Of a DNA stretch of 64,000 nucleotides, positions 23,421-31,761 are shown piece after piece; positions within the stretch are counted from its first letter, which is position 1, and every line of letters begins with the position of its first letter. The position numbers and the translations under genes are program-made. The stretch is from CAVPTL01 sp963727235. GTDB lineage: Bacteria; Actinomycetota; Thermoleophilia; Gaiellales; JAICJC01. Location: contig CAVSFZ010000029.1 in the NCBI GenBank assembly GCA_963727235.1, positions 17,645 to 81,644 of the forward strand. Reading direction: 5' to 3'. Under the pieces are notes generated by a model that did no database searches, was not told the origin of the DNA, and was given only the letters and a program-made list of their open reading frames with translations.

Positions 23421-25532
23421 TCATGCGCCCAGAACGTTGTGGATGACCAGGTCGATCAGCTTAATGCCGATGAACGGGAGCATGATCCCACCGAGGCCGT
23501 AGACCAGCAGGTTGCGTCGCAAGAGCGCCGTGGCGCCGACCGCCCGGTAGCGCACTCCGCGAAGCGACAGAGGGATCAGGAACGGGATGATCAGCGCGTT
23601 GAAGATCACCGCCGAGATGATCGCGCTGGTGGGTGTGCCCAGGTGCATGATGTTGATCGTCCAAAGCGGTCCGTGCTCACCCGGTTTGGCGGCGTAGGTG
23701 TAGGCGAACATCGCCGGCAGGATGGCGAAGTACTTGGCGACGTCATTGGCGATCGAGAAGGTGGTGAGCGAACCGCGCGTGATCAGCAGCTGCTTCCCGA
23801 CCTCGACGATCTCGATCAGCTTGGTCGGGTTGGAATCCAGGTCGATCATGTTGCCGGCTTCCTTGGCGGCCTGGGTGCCGGTGTTCATGGCCACGCCCAC
23901 GTCGGCTTTGGCGAGTGCCGGGGCGTCGTTGGTGCCGTCCCCGGTCATCGCGACCATCCTGCCCTTGGCCTGCTCCTCCTGAATCAGCGCCATCTTGGCC
24001 TCCGGCGTGGCCTGGGCGAGGAAGTCGTCGACCCCGGCCTCCTCGGCGATGACCGCGGCGGTGACCGGGTTGTCGCCGGTGATCATCACGGTGCGGATCC
24101 CCATCCGGCGCAGCTCGTCGAAGCGCTCCCGAATTCCTCCCTTGACGATGTCCTTGAGGTGGATCACGCCCAGCACGAAGTTGTCGCGAGCCACCACCAG
24201 GGGGGTGCCGCCGCTGGATGCGACCCGCTGCACCGCGTCACTGACCTCCGCCGGGAACCGTCCGCCGTTGGACTCGACGAATTCCTGGATCGCGTCGGGC
24301 GCACCCTTGCGGACGTGCGTGCCGCTGACGTCGACGCCGCTCATGCGGGTCTGCGCGGTGAAGGGGATGAACTCCGCCTGCAGCTGCGAGAGCTCGTGCT
24401 CGCGGATCCCGTACTGTTTGGCCAGCACGACGATGGAACGGCCCTCGGGCGTCTCGTCAGCCAGGGACGCGAGCTGCGCGGCCTCGGCCAGGTCGTGATC
24501 GTCCACGCCCTCGGCGGGGATGAACTCGGACGCCTGGCGGTTGCCGAGCGTGATCGTGCCGGTCTTGTCCAGCAGCAGCACGTCGATGTCGCCGGCGGCC
24601 TCGACCGCCCGCCCGGACATCGCCAGCACGTTTCGCCGCACCAGCCTGTCCATGCCGGCGATGCCGATGCAGGAGAGCAGCGCTCCGATGGTCGTGGGTA
24701 TCAGCGCCACCAGCAGCGCGATCAGCACGGTTGTGGACAGCCCTGTGTGGGCATACGACGCAAACGGTGCCAGCGTGGCGGTGGCCACCACAAACACGAT
24801 CGTGAGCCCGGCCAGCAGGATGTTGAGCGCGATCTCGTTCGGCGTCTTGCGCCGTTCGGCGCCTTCGACCAGGGCGATCATGCGATCGAGGAACGACTTG
24901 CCGGGCTCCTGGGTGACCTGTACCACCAGCTCGTCCGAGAGCAGCCTGGTGCCGCCGGTGACAGCCGAGCGGTCGCCACCGGCCTCACGGATGACGGGGG
25001 CCGACTCGCCGGTGATGGCGGACTCGTCGACCGAGCCCGCTCCCTCGACGACGTCTCCGTCGGCGGGGATCACCTCTCCCGCGCGTACGAGCACGCGGTC
25101 GCCGCGCTGCAGGTCGGAGGCGGCGACCTCCTCGGTCGCGCCGGAGTCGGTGCGGCGGTGGGCGAGCGTGGTCGTGCGGGTGGCCCGCAGCGTGTCGGCC
25201 TGGGCCTTGCCGCGGCCTTCGGCGACCGCCTCGGCGATGTTTGCGAAGATCACCGTCAGCCACAGCCAGAACGACACGACCGTGGTGAACCACAGCGTGT
25301 GCCCGTCGCCGCGGACGGCGGCCAGGATGGCGATGCCGGTGGTGATCGCCGAGCCGAGCTCGACGATGAACATCACCGGGTTGTGAATCTGGTGGCGGGG
25401 ATCGAGCTTGACGAACGATTCCTTGGTGGCCTGCCAGACGATCTCTTTGGTGAAGAGCTTCGCCGGCCGGCGCGCATCCCCCTCCGGAGTGGGGGGAATG
25501 GGAGTTGCAGGCGCGAGTACGGGTTCTGTCAT
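23421..25532 (-). CDS. kdpB: K+-transporting P-type ATPase, ATP-binding subunit KdpB
   Basis: A 703-aa P-type ATPase (E. coli KdpB is 682 aa) that energises high-affinity K+ uptake in the KdpFABC complex. The phosphorylation motif 'LLLDKTGTITLGN' places the catalytic Asp at residue 322. The actuator 'ITGESAPV', the hinge/P-domain 'MITGDNPVTAAVIAEEAGVDDF' and 'AMTGDGTNDAPALAKADVGVAM' are all intact. The C-terminal helices are those of the membrane domain. The start overlaps the kdpC stop (ATGA), so kdpC precedes kdpB here, and kdpD follows after 21 bp. Confidence 0.98.
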   Translation of the reverse strand: MTEPVLAPATPIPPTPEGDARRPAKLFTKEIVWQATKESFVKLDPRHQIHNPVMFIVELGSAITTGIAILAAVRGDGHTLWFTTVVSFWLWLTVIFANIAEAVAEGRGKAQADTLRATRTTTLAHRRTDSGATEEVAASDLQRGDRVLVRAGEVIPADGDVVEGAGSVDESAITGESAPVIREAGGDRSAVTGGTRLLSDELVVQVTQEPGKSFLDRMIALVEGAERRKTPNEIALNILLAGLTIVFVVATATLAPFASYAHTGLSTTVLIALLVALIPTTIGALLSCIGIAGMDRLVRRNVLAMSGRAVEAAGDIDVLLLDKTGTITLGNRQASEFIPAEGVDDHDLAEAAQLASLADETPEGRSIVVLAKQYGIREHELSQLQAEFIPFTAQTRMSGVDVSGTHVRKGAPDAIQEFVESNGGRFPAEVSDAVQRVASSGGTPLVVARDNFVLGVIHLKDIVKGGIRERFDELRRMGIRTVMITGDNPVTAAVIAEEAGVDDFLAQATPEAKMALIQEEQAKGRMVAMTGDGTNDAPALAKADVGVAMNTGTQAAKEAGNMIDLDSNPTKLIEIVEVGKQLLITRGSLTTFSIANDVAKYFAILPAMFAYTYAAKPGEHGPLWTINIMHLGTPTSAIISAVIFNALIIPFLIPLSLRGVRYRAVGATALLRRNLLVYGLGGIMLPFIGIKLIDLVIHNVLGA

Positions 25533-26116
25533 TTTCCTGTCCGATCAAGTGCAAGGTTGAGTTGAAGGACGTTCACGCCGGGCTCTCCGAAGAGCCCCAG
25601 GAAGCGTCCGTCGGTGTTCTGGCTGATCAGGTTCTTGACCGTTGCCAGGGGCAGGCTTCTGACCGCCGCGATCCTGGGTGCCTGCAGGTTTGCGTAGGCC
25701 TCCGAGATCTGGGGATCGACGCCCGAGAAGGACGCGGTGACCGCATCACTCGGGATGTCGCTCACCCTCAGGCCGGGGTTGTACGGACCCTCCAGCTTGA
25801 GCAGCGCCTTGATGCGCTGCTGCACGGTCTTGAACAGATCCGCGCTGTTGGGGCCGAGGTTCGACCCGCCGGTGGCCATGCCGTTGTAGGCCGGGCTGGT
25901 GGCCGACGGCCGTTCCAGGAAGTACTGCGGCTTGGTGAAGTTCTGGGCGATCAGCGACGAGCCCACCGTGTGACCGTCCCGAGAGATGAGACTGCCGTTG
26001 GCCTGCGACGAGAACGCGGCCTGGGATATCAGCAGCATCACCGTTGGATAGATGAGGCCGAACGCGATCACGCTCATGACGACCACGATCAGCGAGCGGC
26101 GCAGCTCGACAACCAT
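25529..26116 (-). CDS. kdpC: K+-transporting ATPase subunit KdpC
   Basis: A 195-aa single-pass subunit that stabilises KdpFABC. The N-terminal TM is 'LIVVVMSVIAFGLIYPTVMLL', followed by the conserved extracytoplasmic domain: 'SQANGSLISRDGHTVGSSLIAQNF' (first part), 'YFLERPSAT', 'ASGGSNLGPNS'-like 'TGGSNLGPNSADL', and 'SGVDPQISEAYANLQAPRIA'. Gene order kdpA-kdpC-kdpB differs from the usual kdpA-kdpB-kdpC. The ATG follows the kdpA stop directly. Confidence 0.96.
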   Translation of the reverse strand: MVVELRRSLIVVVMSVIAFGLIYPTVMLLISQAAFSSQANGSLISRDGHTVGSSLIAQNFTKPQYFLERPSATSPAYNGMATGGSNLGPNSADLFKTVQQRIKALLKLEGPYNPGLRVSDIPSDAVTASFSGVDPQISEAYANLQAPRIAAVRSLPLATVKNLISQNTDGRFLGLFGEPGVNVLQLNLALDRTGK

Positions 26117-27847
26117 TTAGAACAACCTCCCATTCGAAAGCTGCTCGACGAGCGGCCCGAGCGCGAGCGCGGGAAGGATCGTGAGCGCAGAAATCAGGAT
26201 GATCACACCGACGATCATCACTCCGAACATCGGCGTGTCGTTACGTAACGTGCCCGCTCCTGCGGGATGCACACGCTTGCCGGCCAGAGAGCCGGCCACG
26301 CACAGCGTCGTGATGATCAGGACGAACCGTCCCAGCATCATGCCGACACCGCCCATGTAGTCGGCCATGTTGTATCCCTCGCCGCCCGTATAGCCGGCGA
26401 AGGCGCTGCCATTGTTATTACCCTGCGATGTATAGGCGTACAACGCTTCGCTGAAGCCGTGGGCGCCGGTGTTGTACATCGATATCAGCCCCGCGTGTGT
26501 TGCCACCGCAAGTGCCGTCATCACCAGCACCACAATCGGCACGAATACTGTGCCGATCAGTGCCAGCTTGATCTGTTTGGCCTCGACCTTCTTCCCCAGG
26601 TACTCCGGGGTCCGGCCGACCATCAGACCGGCGATGAACACCGCCAGGATGATGTACAGAAGCATGCCGTTCATACCCACCCCGACACCGCCGGGCGTGA
26701 TCTCACCCATGAACATGTCCACCAGCGTTACCGCACCGCCGAGTGGCGTCAGGGAGTCGTGGCTGGAAACCACAGCGCCGGTGGAGGTGTTGGTCGTCCC
26801 CACCGCGAACACGCCGGTCTCGGCCAGTCCGTAGCGCGTCTCCTTGCCCTCCATGTTGCCGCCGCTCTGGGTGCTGGTCGCGCTCACGTTCACGCCGGCG
26901 TTTCGGAGCACGGCGGAACCGTGCTGCTCGGCCGGGACGTTGATGGCGATGCCGATCAGGAAGATCACCGCGACTGCCCCGAAGATCGTCCAGGCGTGCC
27001 GCATGGCGTTGATGGCCTTGCCGAACATGAAGATCGAGCCGAACGGGATCAGCAGCTCGAGGAACAGCTCGAAGTAGCCGGTGAAGCTTGTCGGGCTCTC
27101 GAACGGCGCCGCCGAGTTGGCGTTGAAGAATCCGCCGCCGTTGGTGCCCAGATGCTTGATCGATATCTGCGATGCCACCGGGCCTCGGGCGAGGTCCTGC
27201 GTCGCCCCCTGCAGCGTGTGCACCACCGCGTGGCCCGAGAAGGTGTCGGGGACGCCCTGAGAGACCAGCACGATCGCGCCCACCGCCGAGATCGGCAGCA
27301 GGATGAACACCAGCGAGCGGTACAGGTCGACCCAGAAGTTCCCCAGCGTCTTCAGGCTGCGGTTCGAGAATCCCCGGATGACCGCCGCCAGCACCGCCAT
27401 CCCGACCGCTGCCGAGATGAAGTTCTGCACCGCCAGGCCGGCCATCTGGGTGAGGTAGGACATGGTCGACTCACCGACGTAGTACTGCCAGTTGGTGTTG
27501 GTGAGGAAGCTGGTTGCGGTGTTGAACGCAAGCCCGGCGTTGACCGACGGCATCCCGTCGGGATTCAACGGCAGGTGGTTCTGGATCCGCAGCTGCAGGT
27601 ACAGCACGACCACGAAGATCACGCTGAGTGCGACGACGCTGATCGAATACCCCTGCCAGGACTGCTCCTCGTTGTCCCGATTGATTCGCAGCAGACGGAG
27701 CAGGCCCCGTTCCCCGGAGCCCAACACGCGGGTCGAGCGGGGGCCGGATGAGAAGTACACCCACGCCATGTACTTCCCGAAGAACCGTGCGGCCACCGTC
27801 AGGATTACCAGGAAGACCGCGATCTGCGTGATACCGAGGGCGGTCAC
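26117..27847 (-). CDS. kdpA: K+-transporting ATPase, K+-binding channel-like subunit KdpA
   Basis: A 576-aa membrane protein with ten expected TM helices, the K+-selective channel subunit of KdpFABC. GTG start at 27847 overlaps the kdpF TGA. Selectivity-filter regions are visible: 'TNTNWQYYVGESTMSYL', 'KHLGTNGGGFFNANSAAPFE', and the later 'YAYTSQGNNNGSAFAGYTG'. These Gly-rich loops correspond to the four pore repeats of the superfamily of K+ transporters. Length is close to E. coli KdpA (557 aa). Confidence 0.97.
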   Translation of the reverse strand: MTALGITQIAVFLVILTVAARFFGKYMAWVYFSSGPRSTRVLGSGERGLLRLLRINRDNEEQSWQGYSISVVALSVIFVVVLYLQLRIQNHLPLNPDGMPSVNAGLAFNTATSFLTNTNWQYYVGESTMSYLTQMAGLAVQNFISAAVGMAVLAAVIRGFSNRSLKTLGNFWVDLYRSLVFILLPISAVGAIVLVSQGVPDTFSGHAVVHTLQGATQDLARGPVASQISIKHLGTNGGGFFNANSAAPFESPTSFTGYFELFLELLIPFGSIFMFGKAINAMRHAWTIFGAVAVIFLIGIAINVPAEQHGSAVLRNAGVNVSATSTQSGGNMEGKETRYGLAETGVFAVGTTNTSTGAVVSSHDSLTPLGGAVTLVDMFMGEITPGGVGVGMNGMLLYIILAVFIAGLMVGRTPEYLGKKVEAKQIKLALIGTVFVPIVVLVMTALAVATHAGLISMYNTGAHGFSEALYAYTSQGNNNGSAFAGYTGGEGYNMADYMGGVGMMLGRFVLIITTLCVAGSLAGKRVHPAGAGTLRNDTPMFGVMIVGVIILISALTILPALALGPLVEQLSNGRLF

Positions 27848-27933
27848 AGGTTCTCACCCCGAAACAGGGCGTAGCACAGGTAGAGGAACGCGGCGATCGA
27901 GATGAACAGTCCAAAGATGCTTCCGCCGCTCAT
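27844..27933 (-). CDS. kdpF: KdpF, small subunit of K+-transporting ATPase
   Basis: A 29-aa single TM peptide starting at ATG 27933. Its C-terminus 'LYLCYALFRGENL' follows the KdpF pattern (E. coli KdpF is also 29 aa and ends in a YALxxxE segment). KdpF acts as a lipid-like stabiliser of the KdpFABC complex. The TGA overlaps the kdpA GTG, and its ATG overlaps the stop of an upstream 27-aa ORF. Confidence 0.88.
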   Translation of the reverse strand: MSGGSIFGLFISIAAFLYLCYALFRGENL

Positions 27934-28016
27934 CACACCCGCTCCAGCGCCCAGACGAGGCCGATCATGCCGGCCATCAGGCCGACCATCAGCACCACCG
28001 AGTAGACATCCAGCAT
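27933..28016 (-). CDS. 27-aa hydrophobic peptide coupled to kdpF
   Basis: An ORF with ATG 28016 and TGA sharing its last base with the kdpF ATG (TGATG). GGAG lies 8 nt before the ATG (TTGGAGATACCTA). The peptide is one TM helix: it begins MLDVYSVVLMVGLMAG and ends VWALERV. The ATG itself overlaps the TAA of the upstream gene (TAATG), so the chain of coupling runs unbroken from the membrane protein through to kdpF. It may be a second KdpF-like subunit or a translational relay; I do not recognise a named family. Confidence 0.65.
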   Translation of the reverse strand: MLDVYSVVLMVGLMAGMIGLVWALERV

Positions 28017-28639
28017 TAGGTATCTCCAATTCTCTCGAGTTCGAACAACACTTGTGAAACTGCTTCATGAAGGCTGCGCTCGTGGTTCTCTCCCCGTCCG
28101 TACGCCGGGCTGACGGGAGAGGTGATCAGCTCGTCTGCCAGCGCCACGCCCCGCGGTGTCACCGCGCGGGAGGCGTCGCCCAGCACGTCGGCCAGGTGAT
28201 CGATATCCGCGCTGTGCGCACGGAGAACCTGGCGATTCAGCGGCACTCGAGCGCTGATCGTGGCCGGACGCTCACATTCCGTCAGCATCCTTCTGAAAGC
28301 TTGCGCCGACTCTCGCCGGTGAGATGTGCTGACGAGTTGGGCTGAACGCTCGGCGACGACTGCCGGAGCGGGTGTTGCGCCGATCCCATGAGCAATCCAC
28401 CGGTCGGCGCGATCACGTGTGTACGTACGCCAGACCGATCCAGCACCATATGCGACGACCGCACACGCGAAGGCTGCAGCCGTGACGATATCGGTATGGA
28501 TGGGTAGCGCAATCCCGGCGATGTTGGCTATCGCCGACGCCGTCCCAAGGGCGACGTACGGTCGTGCCCACCGTTCGGCGGGGGGCAGACCGGACTGAGT
28601 TTCTCTCTTCGAGGGAGCTGGTGAATGGTGGACTAACAC
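28016..28639 (-). CDS. Hypothetical membrane protein heading the kdp operon
   Basis: Up to 207 aa if started at GTG 28639; there is no good ribosome-binding site and the true start may be later. Two TM helices are visible ('YVALGTASAIANIAGIALPI', 'IVTAAAFACAVVAYGAGSVW'). A soluble tail of about 130 residues follows, containing 'RRMLTECERPATISARVPLN' and an acidic C-terminus. No family recognised. Position at the head of the kdp operon, downstream of candidate KdpE boxes and coupled to the next ORF by TAATG, suggests a role linked to K+ uptake or its sensing. Confidence 0.6.
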   Translation of the reverse strand: MLVHHSPAPSKRETQSGLPPAERWARPYVALGTASAIANIAGIALPIHTDIVTAAAFACAVVAYGAGSVWRTYTRDRADRWIAHGIGATPAPAVVAERSAQLVSTSHRRESAQAFRRMLTECERPATISARVPLNRQVLRAHSADIDHLADVLGDASRAVTPRGVALADELITSPVSPAYGRGENHERSLHEAVSQVLFELERIGDT

Positions 28640-28664
28640 TCTGGATTTGAGTGTATGACCGCCG

Positions 28665-28714
28665 TTCTCAACGCCCTCTTAAAATCCGCCCCCCGGTCTT
28701 AACACGGTCTGAAC
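28665..28714 (-). promoter_or_regulatory. Two pairs of 11-bp direct repeats upstream of the kdp operon (candidate KdpE box)
   Basis: On the - strand, GTTCAGACC (28714-28706) and GTTAAGACC (28703-28695) are spaced 11 bp apart. Then TTAAGAG (28682-28676) and TTGAGAA (28671-28665) are also 11 bp apart. This is the arrangement bound by tandem dimers of OmpR/PhoB-family regulators. An inverted repeat ACACTC...GAGTGT follows at 28636-28654. The box is close to the annotated GTG, which supports a later start for the first gene. Confidence 0.55.
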
Positions 28715-28870
28715 GACGGCGGGATCTTGTTGCGATGGCACCAAAGCAAAGAACGCACTGGTTCTGTTTTGACACAGAGGTCACTGCAAAGCGTCGTCTA
28801 TGCTCTGGCGAGTCCCGGTCGGCGCAGTCCCGTTAACCTCGTCCCCTTGCGTCGGCCGGGATGTCCTGGG

Positions 28871-30028
28871 TCAGGCGATCAGGGCGATGCTGTAGTCCAC
28901 GCCGCCGGCCACCCGCGAGCCGTTGGAGATCGTCCCGGCCCGCACCGGCGCATGCCGGTTCTGGGTCGATCCGTCGCCCAGCTGGCCGAACGAGTTGGCT
29001 CCCCACGCCCACACCGAGCCGTCGGTCTTGACCGCCAGCGTGTGCAGCCGGCCGGTGCCGACCGAGGCCACTCCGCCGACCACCCGGGTGGGCCGCTTGC
29101 GCTGCGTGCCGGTGCCGTCGCCGATCTGTCCGTAGCTGTTCTCGCCGAATGCCCAGACCGAGCCGTCAGCCCGCCGCACCACGCTGTGGTTGGCCCCGGC
29201 GGTGATCTGCGAGGCGACTCCCGGCAGCAGGGCGACGCGCTTGGGCAGGTGGCGGTTGACGGTGGTGCCGTCACCGATCTGGCCGTACGCGTTCCAGCCC
29301 CAGGCGTACACCGCGCCGCCCTGGCGGATCGCCAGCGAGTGGTCGCGGCCACCGGCGATCGCGATCATCTGGGTGAGGCCCTTGGCCTGCACCGGAAGGT
29401 GGTGGCTGACGGTGTTGCCGGTGCCGAGATTCCCGTACTGGTTGAGACCCCAGGCCCACACCGTGCCGTTCTTGAGGATCGCCAGCGAGTGGTCGCGGCC
29501 GCCGGCGATCGCGATCACCGTGCCCAGGCCTTTGACCCGCACCGGCAGTGAGCGGTTGCGGGTGGTGCCGTCGCCGAGCTGGCCGTACTTGTTCAGGCCC
29601 CAGGCCCACACCGTGCCGTCGTTACGGAGCGCCAGCGAGTGGTAGTGGCCGGTGCGCACCTGCTTGACGTTGGCGAGGTCGTGCACCTTGGTGGGGACGT
29701 TTCGGTTGGCGGTCGAGCCGTTGCCGAGCTGGCCGCTGAGGCCGTGGCCCCAGCACCACACGCTGCCGTCGGCCCGCAGCGCGATCACGTGCTGGCGGCC
29801 GCCGTGCATGCCGGTGATGTTGGCGATGCCGGAGACGGCGTGCGGTGTGAGATGGGCGGCGAAGCTGCCGTCTCCCAGCTGGCCCACGGCGTTGGCGCCC
29901 CACGCCCGCGCGCCGCCGGCCGGCGCCGCCACCGCCGCGAGTGTGTCCAGGACGAAGCTCGATCCGATCGCTGCAGCGCCGATTGCGGCACTCTCACCCA
30001 GAAACACGCGGCGGCTGGTACGCCTCAT
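28871..30028 (-). CDS. Tat-exported RCC1-repeat beta-propeller protein
   Basis: A 385-aa protein with ATG 30028 preceded by GAGGGGGATG. The N-terminus 'RRTSRRVFLGESAAIGAAAI' has the twin-arginine motif SRRVFL and a hydrophobic stretch, so export by Tat is likely. The rest is six to seven RCC1-type repeats of about 50 residues with the core 'WGxNxxGQLGDGTTxNRxxPV', for example 'WAWGLNKYGQLGDGTTRNRS' and 'YAWGWNAYGQIGDGTTVNRH'. Bacterial RCC1 propellers are secreted or surface proteins of mostly unknown ligand. It follows the deacetylase gene on the same strand. Confidence 0.92.
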   Translation of the reverse strand: MRRTSRRVFLGESAAIGAAAIGSSFVLDTLAAVAAPAGGARAWGANAVGQLGDGSFAAHLTPHAVSGIANITGMHGGRQHVIALRADGSVWCWGHGLSGQLGNGSTANRNVPTKVHDLANVKQVRTGHYHSLALRNDGTVWAWGLNKYGQLGDGTTRNRSLPVRVKGLGTVIAIAGGRDHSLAILKNGTVWAWGLNQYGNLGTGNTVSHHLPVQAKGLTQMIAIAGGRDHSLAIRQGGAVYAWGWNAYGQIGDGTTVNRHLPKRVALLPGVASQITAGANHSVVRRADGSVWAFGENSYGQIGDGTGTQRKRPTRVVGGVASVGTGRLHTLAVKTDGSVWAWGANSFGQLGDGSTQNRHAPVRAGTISNGSRVAGGVDYSIALIA

Positions 30029-30092
30029 GGATCATCCCCCTCAGAGCCTTTGGAAACGACGCCCAGATTACACACGGCCGATTGGAATCGCG

Positions 30093-31055
30093 TCAGCCGC
30101 CGGTGGCGCCGAGCGCGGCCAGCTGGGCCGAGAGCTGGTCGACCGTGGTCGATCCGTTGACACGGATGCGGTCGAGCGTGAAGCGGCCCTGGGAGGGATC
30201 GGCGACGCCCTCGTTGGTGGTGGTCGCGCCGTCGTACCCGGCGGCCCGCACGGCCTTCACGACCTCGCGGTTGTACGCCCCCGCCGGGTAGCAGAAGAAG
30301 TCCACCGGCACTCCGAATACGTGCTGCAGCACGCGGCGGGAGCCGGCCACCTCGGTGGTCAGGTCGGCCCCGTGCAGGGTGGTCAGGTCGGGGTGGGTGA
30401 GCGTGTGGGAATCGATCTCCCAGCCCCACGAGATCATCCGGTTGACCTCCCGCGGACCCATCCCGAAGGTGCCCTCGTGCAGGTGGGAGACGATCAGGTT
30501 GAGCACACCCGGCCAGCCGTAGGCGTGCAGCATCCGGGCCGCGGCCACGTACTGGCTGCGGAAGCCGTCGTCGAACGAGAGCACGATCGGGTGGATCGGC
30601 AGGGGCGATCCCGTCGTCCAGTACGCCCACACCTGCGCCAGGGTGACGGGGTGGAAGTCGTGGGCCTTCAGGTAGCGCAGCTCGGCTTGGAACTGGGGCG
30701 CCGGCAGGTACAGCTCGGGCAGGGCCGTGCCCGCCGGGGGCGCCTCGATCTCGTGGTACATCAGGATCGGCACCGGGCGGTCTGGCGGAGCGGTGGGTCC
30801 CTCGGTGGTGATGGGCCCGCTGGTGCCCGCGGAGGTCGGCGGGGTGGTGGCGGCGGTGGTGGATGCCGGCAGTGTGTGTGAGGTGGCCGGAGGGGATGAC
30901 GAGGCGGCGGCCGACCAGCGCGCCAGGCCCCAGCCGGCCGCCAGCGCCAGCCCGGCGGCGATCGCCACCATCAACAGTCCCCAGGCTGCCACTCGCCGAC
31001 GGCTGCGACGCTTTCGCGGCAGCCAGATGTCGTCTCGTCGATGCCGTCTGCCCAC
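30093..31055 (-). CDS. Polysaccharide deacetylase (NodB/CE4) with signal anchor
   Basis: About 320 aa from GTG 31055. The basic N-terminus plus TM ('AAWGLLMVAIAAGLALAAGW') forms a signal anchor, followed by a Ser/Thr/Pro-rich linker and the CE4 domain. Catalytic-site motifs: 'VLSFDDGFRSQY' (motif 1, base and metal Asp), 'IDSHTLTHPDL' (motif 2, HxxxH), 'FCYPAGAYNREVVKAVRAAG' (motif 3) and a C-terminal 'RFTLDRIRV'. These metal-dependent enzymes remove N-acetyl groups from peptidoglycan or exopolysaccharide. It lies 10 bp after the GNAT gene, so probably in one operon. Confidence 0.9.
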   Translation of the reverse strand: MGRRHRRDDIWLPRKRRSRRRVAAWGLLMVAIAAGLALAAGWGLARWSAAASSSPPATSHTLPASTTAATTPPTSAGTSGPITTEGPTAPPDRPVPILMYHEIEAPPAGTALPELYLPAPQFQAELRYLKAHDFHPVTLAQVWAYWTTGSPLPIHPIVLSFDDGFRSQYVAAARMLHAYGWPGVLNLIVSHLHEGTFGMGPREVNRMISWGWEIDSHTLTHPDLTTLHGADLTTEVAGSRRVLQHVFGVPVDFFCYPAGAYNREVVKAVRAAGYDGATTTNEGVADPSQGRFTLDRIRVNGSTTVDQLSAQLAALGATGG

Positions 31056-31065
31056 GCCCAAAACC

Positions 31066-31710
31066 CTATCTGCCGGTCGCGTGCCCGTCGGCGGCGCGGA
31101 ACTGCGAACGCAGTGCATCCATCGCGCCGAAGCCGTCTGCGATCAGCTCCGGCGTGAGGGTGGCGTCGCCACAGCGGTAGCGGTAGGCGGCGAGTTCCGC
31201 CGGGTCGTGGAAGTAGGTGAGCACGACGCTGGTGCCGAAGGCGGCGTCGACCTCCAGGCCGGTGATGCAGAAGCCGGCCTTGAGCTTGGCGATCAGCACG
31301 GCGCTGTTGGCAGGCGAGTGCTCGCTGATCACCACCGAGTACCCCAGGCCGGCCGAGTATGCGAGCGCCCGCGTGATGATCTCTGAGTAGATGCCTCGCC
31401 GTTGGTAGGTGGGGCTGACCGCCGTGTGACGCATCTGGTAGCGGCCGCGGTCGTGAGTGTCGCCGCAGAACATCGCCACCACCGCGTCGTGGTCGCGTGC
31501 GCACCAGTGATCCTTCAGGCCGCCGGCCGCGACCGCCGGCTCGACCCGATCGCGCTGGAGGGAGAAGAACACCTCCGGCGGGTAGGTGGGCCGCAGCTCC
31601 TGCTCGAACGTCTCCCAGTAGGCGTCCTCGGTGAGCGCCTCGATGGGGAAGCGGCCGAGCAGCGGCGATCCGTAGTGGGCGTCGCGGGCAGTCTGGATTC
31701 GGTCGCTCAT
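31066..31710 (-). CDS. GNAT-type N-acetyltransferase-like protein
   Basis: A 214-aa protein from ATG 31710. The acetyl-CoA fold is suggested by 'MRHTAVSPTYQRRGIYSEIITRALAYSAGLGYSVVISEHS', where VSPxxQRRGIYSE matches the pyrophosphate-binding motif A (Q/RxxGxG/A). 'NSAVLIAKLKAGFCITGLEV' fits the following helix and strand ('N...A..K.GF'). Substrate unknown. Co-directional with the polysaccharide deacetylase 10 bp downstream, so action on a cell-wall sugar or nucleotide sugar is possible. Confidence 0.75.
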   Translation of the reverse strand: MSDRIQTARDAHYGSPLLGRFPIEALTEDAYWETFEQELRPTYPPEVFFSLQRDRVEPAVAAGGLKDHWCARDHDAVVAMFCGDTHDRGRYQMRHTAVSPTYQRRGIYSEIITRALAYSAGLGYSVVISEHSPANSAVLIAKLKAGFCITGLEVDAAFGTSVVLTYFHDPAELAAYRYRCGDATLTPELIADGFGAMDALRSQFRAADGHATGR

Positions 31711-31761
31711 GACGGTGAACCCTATCGATCGCCGGGAGCGCGAAGGTAGGGTGTTGCCAGG

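Noticed and set aside
22977..25565. 862-aa + strand open frame
   Set aside because: It is antisense to kdpB and part of kdpD; its translation is His/Gly/Asp-rich without family motifs, a shadow of high-GC coding sequence.
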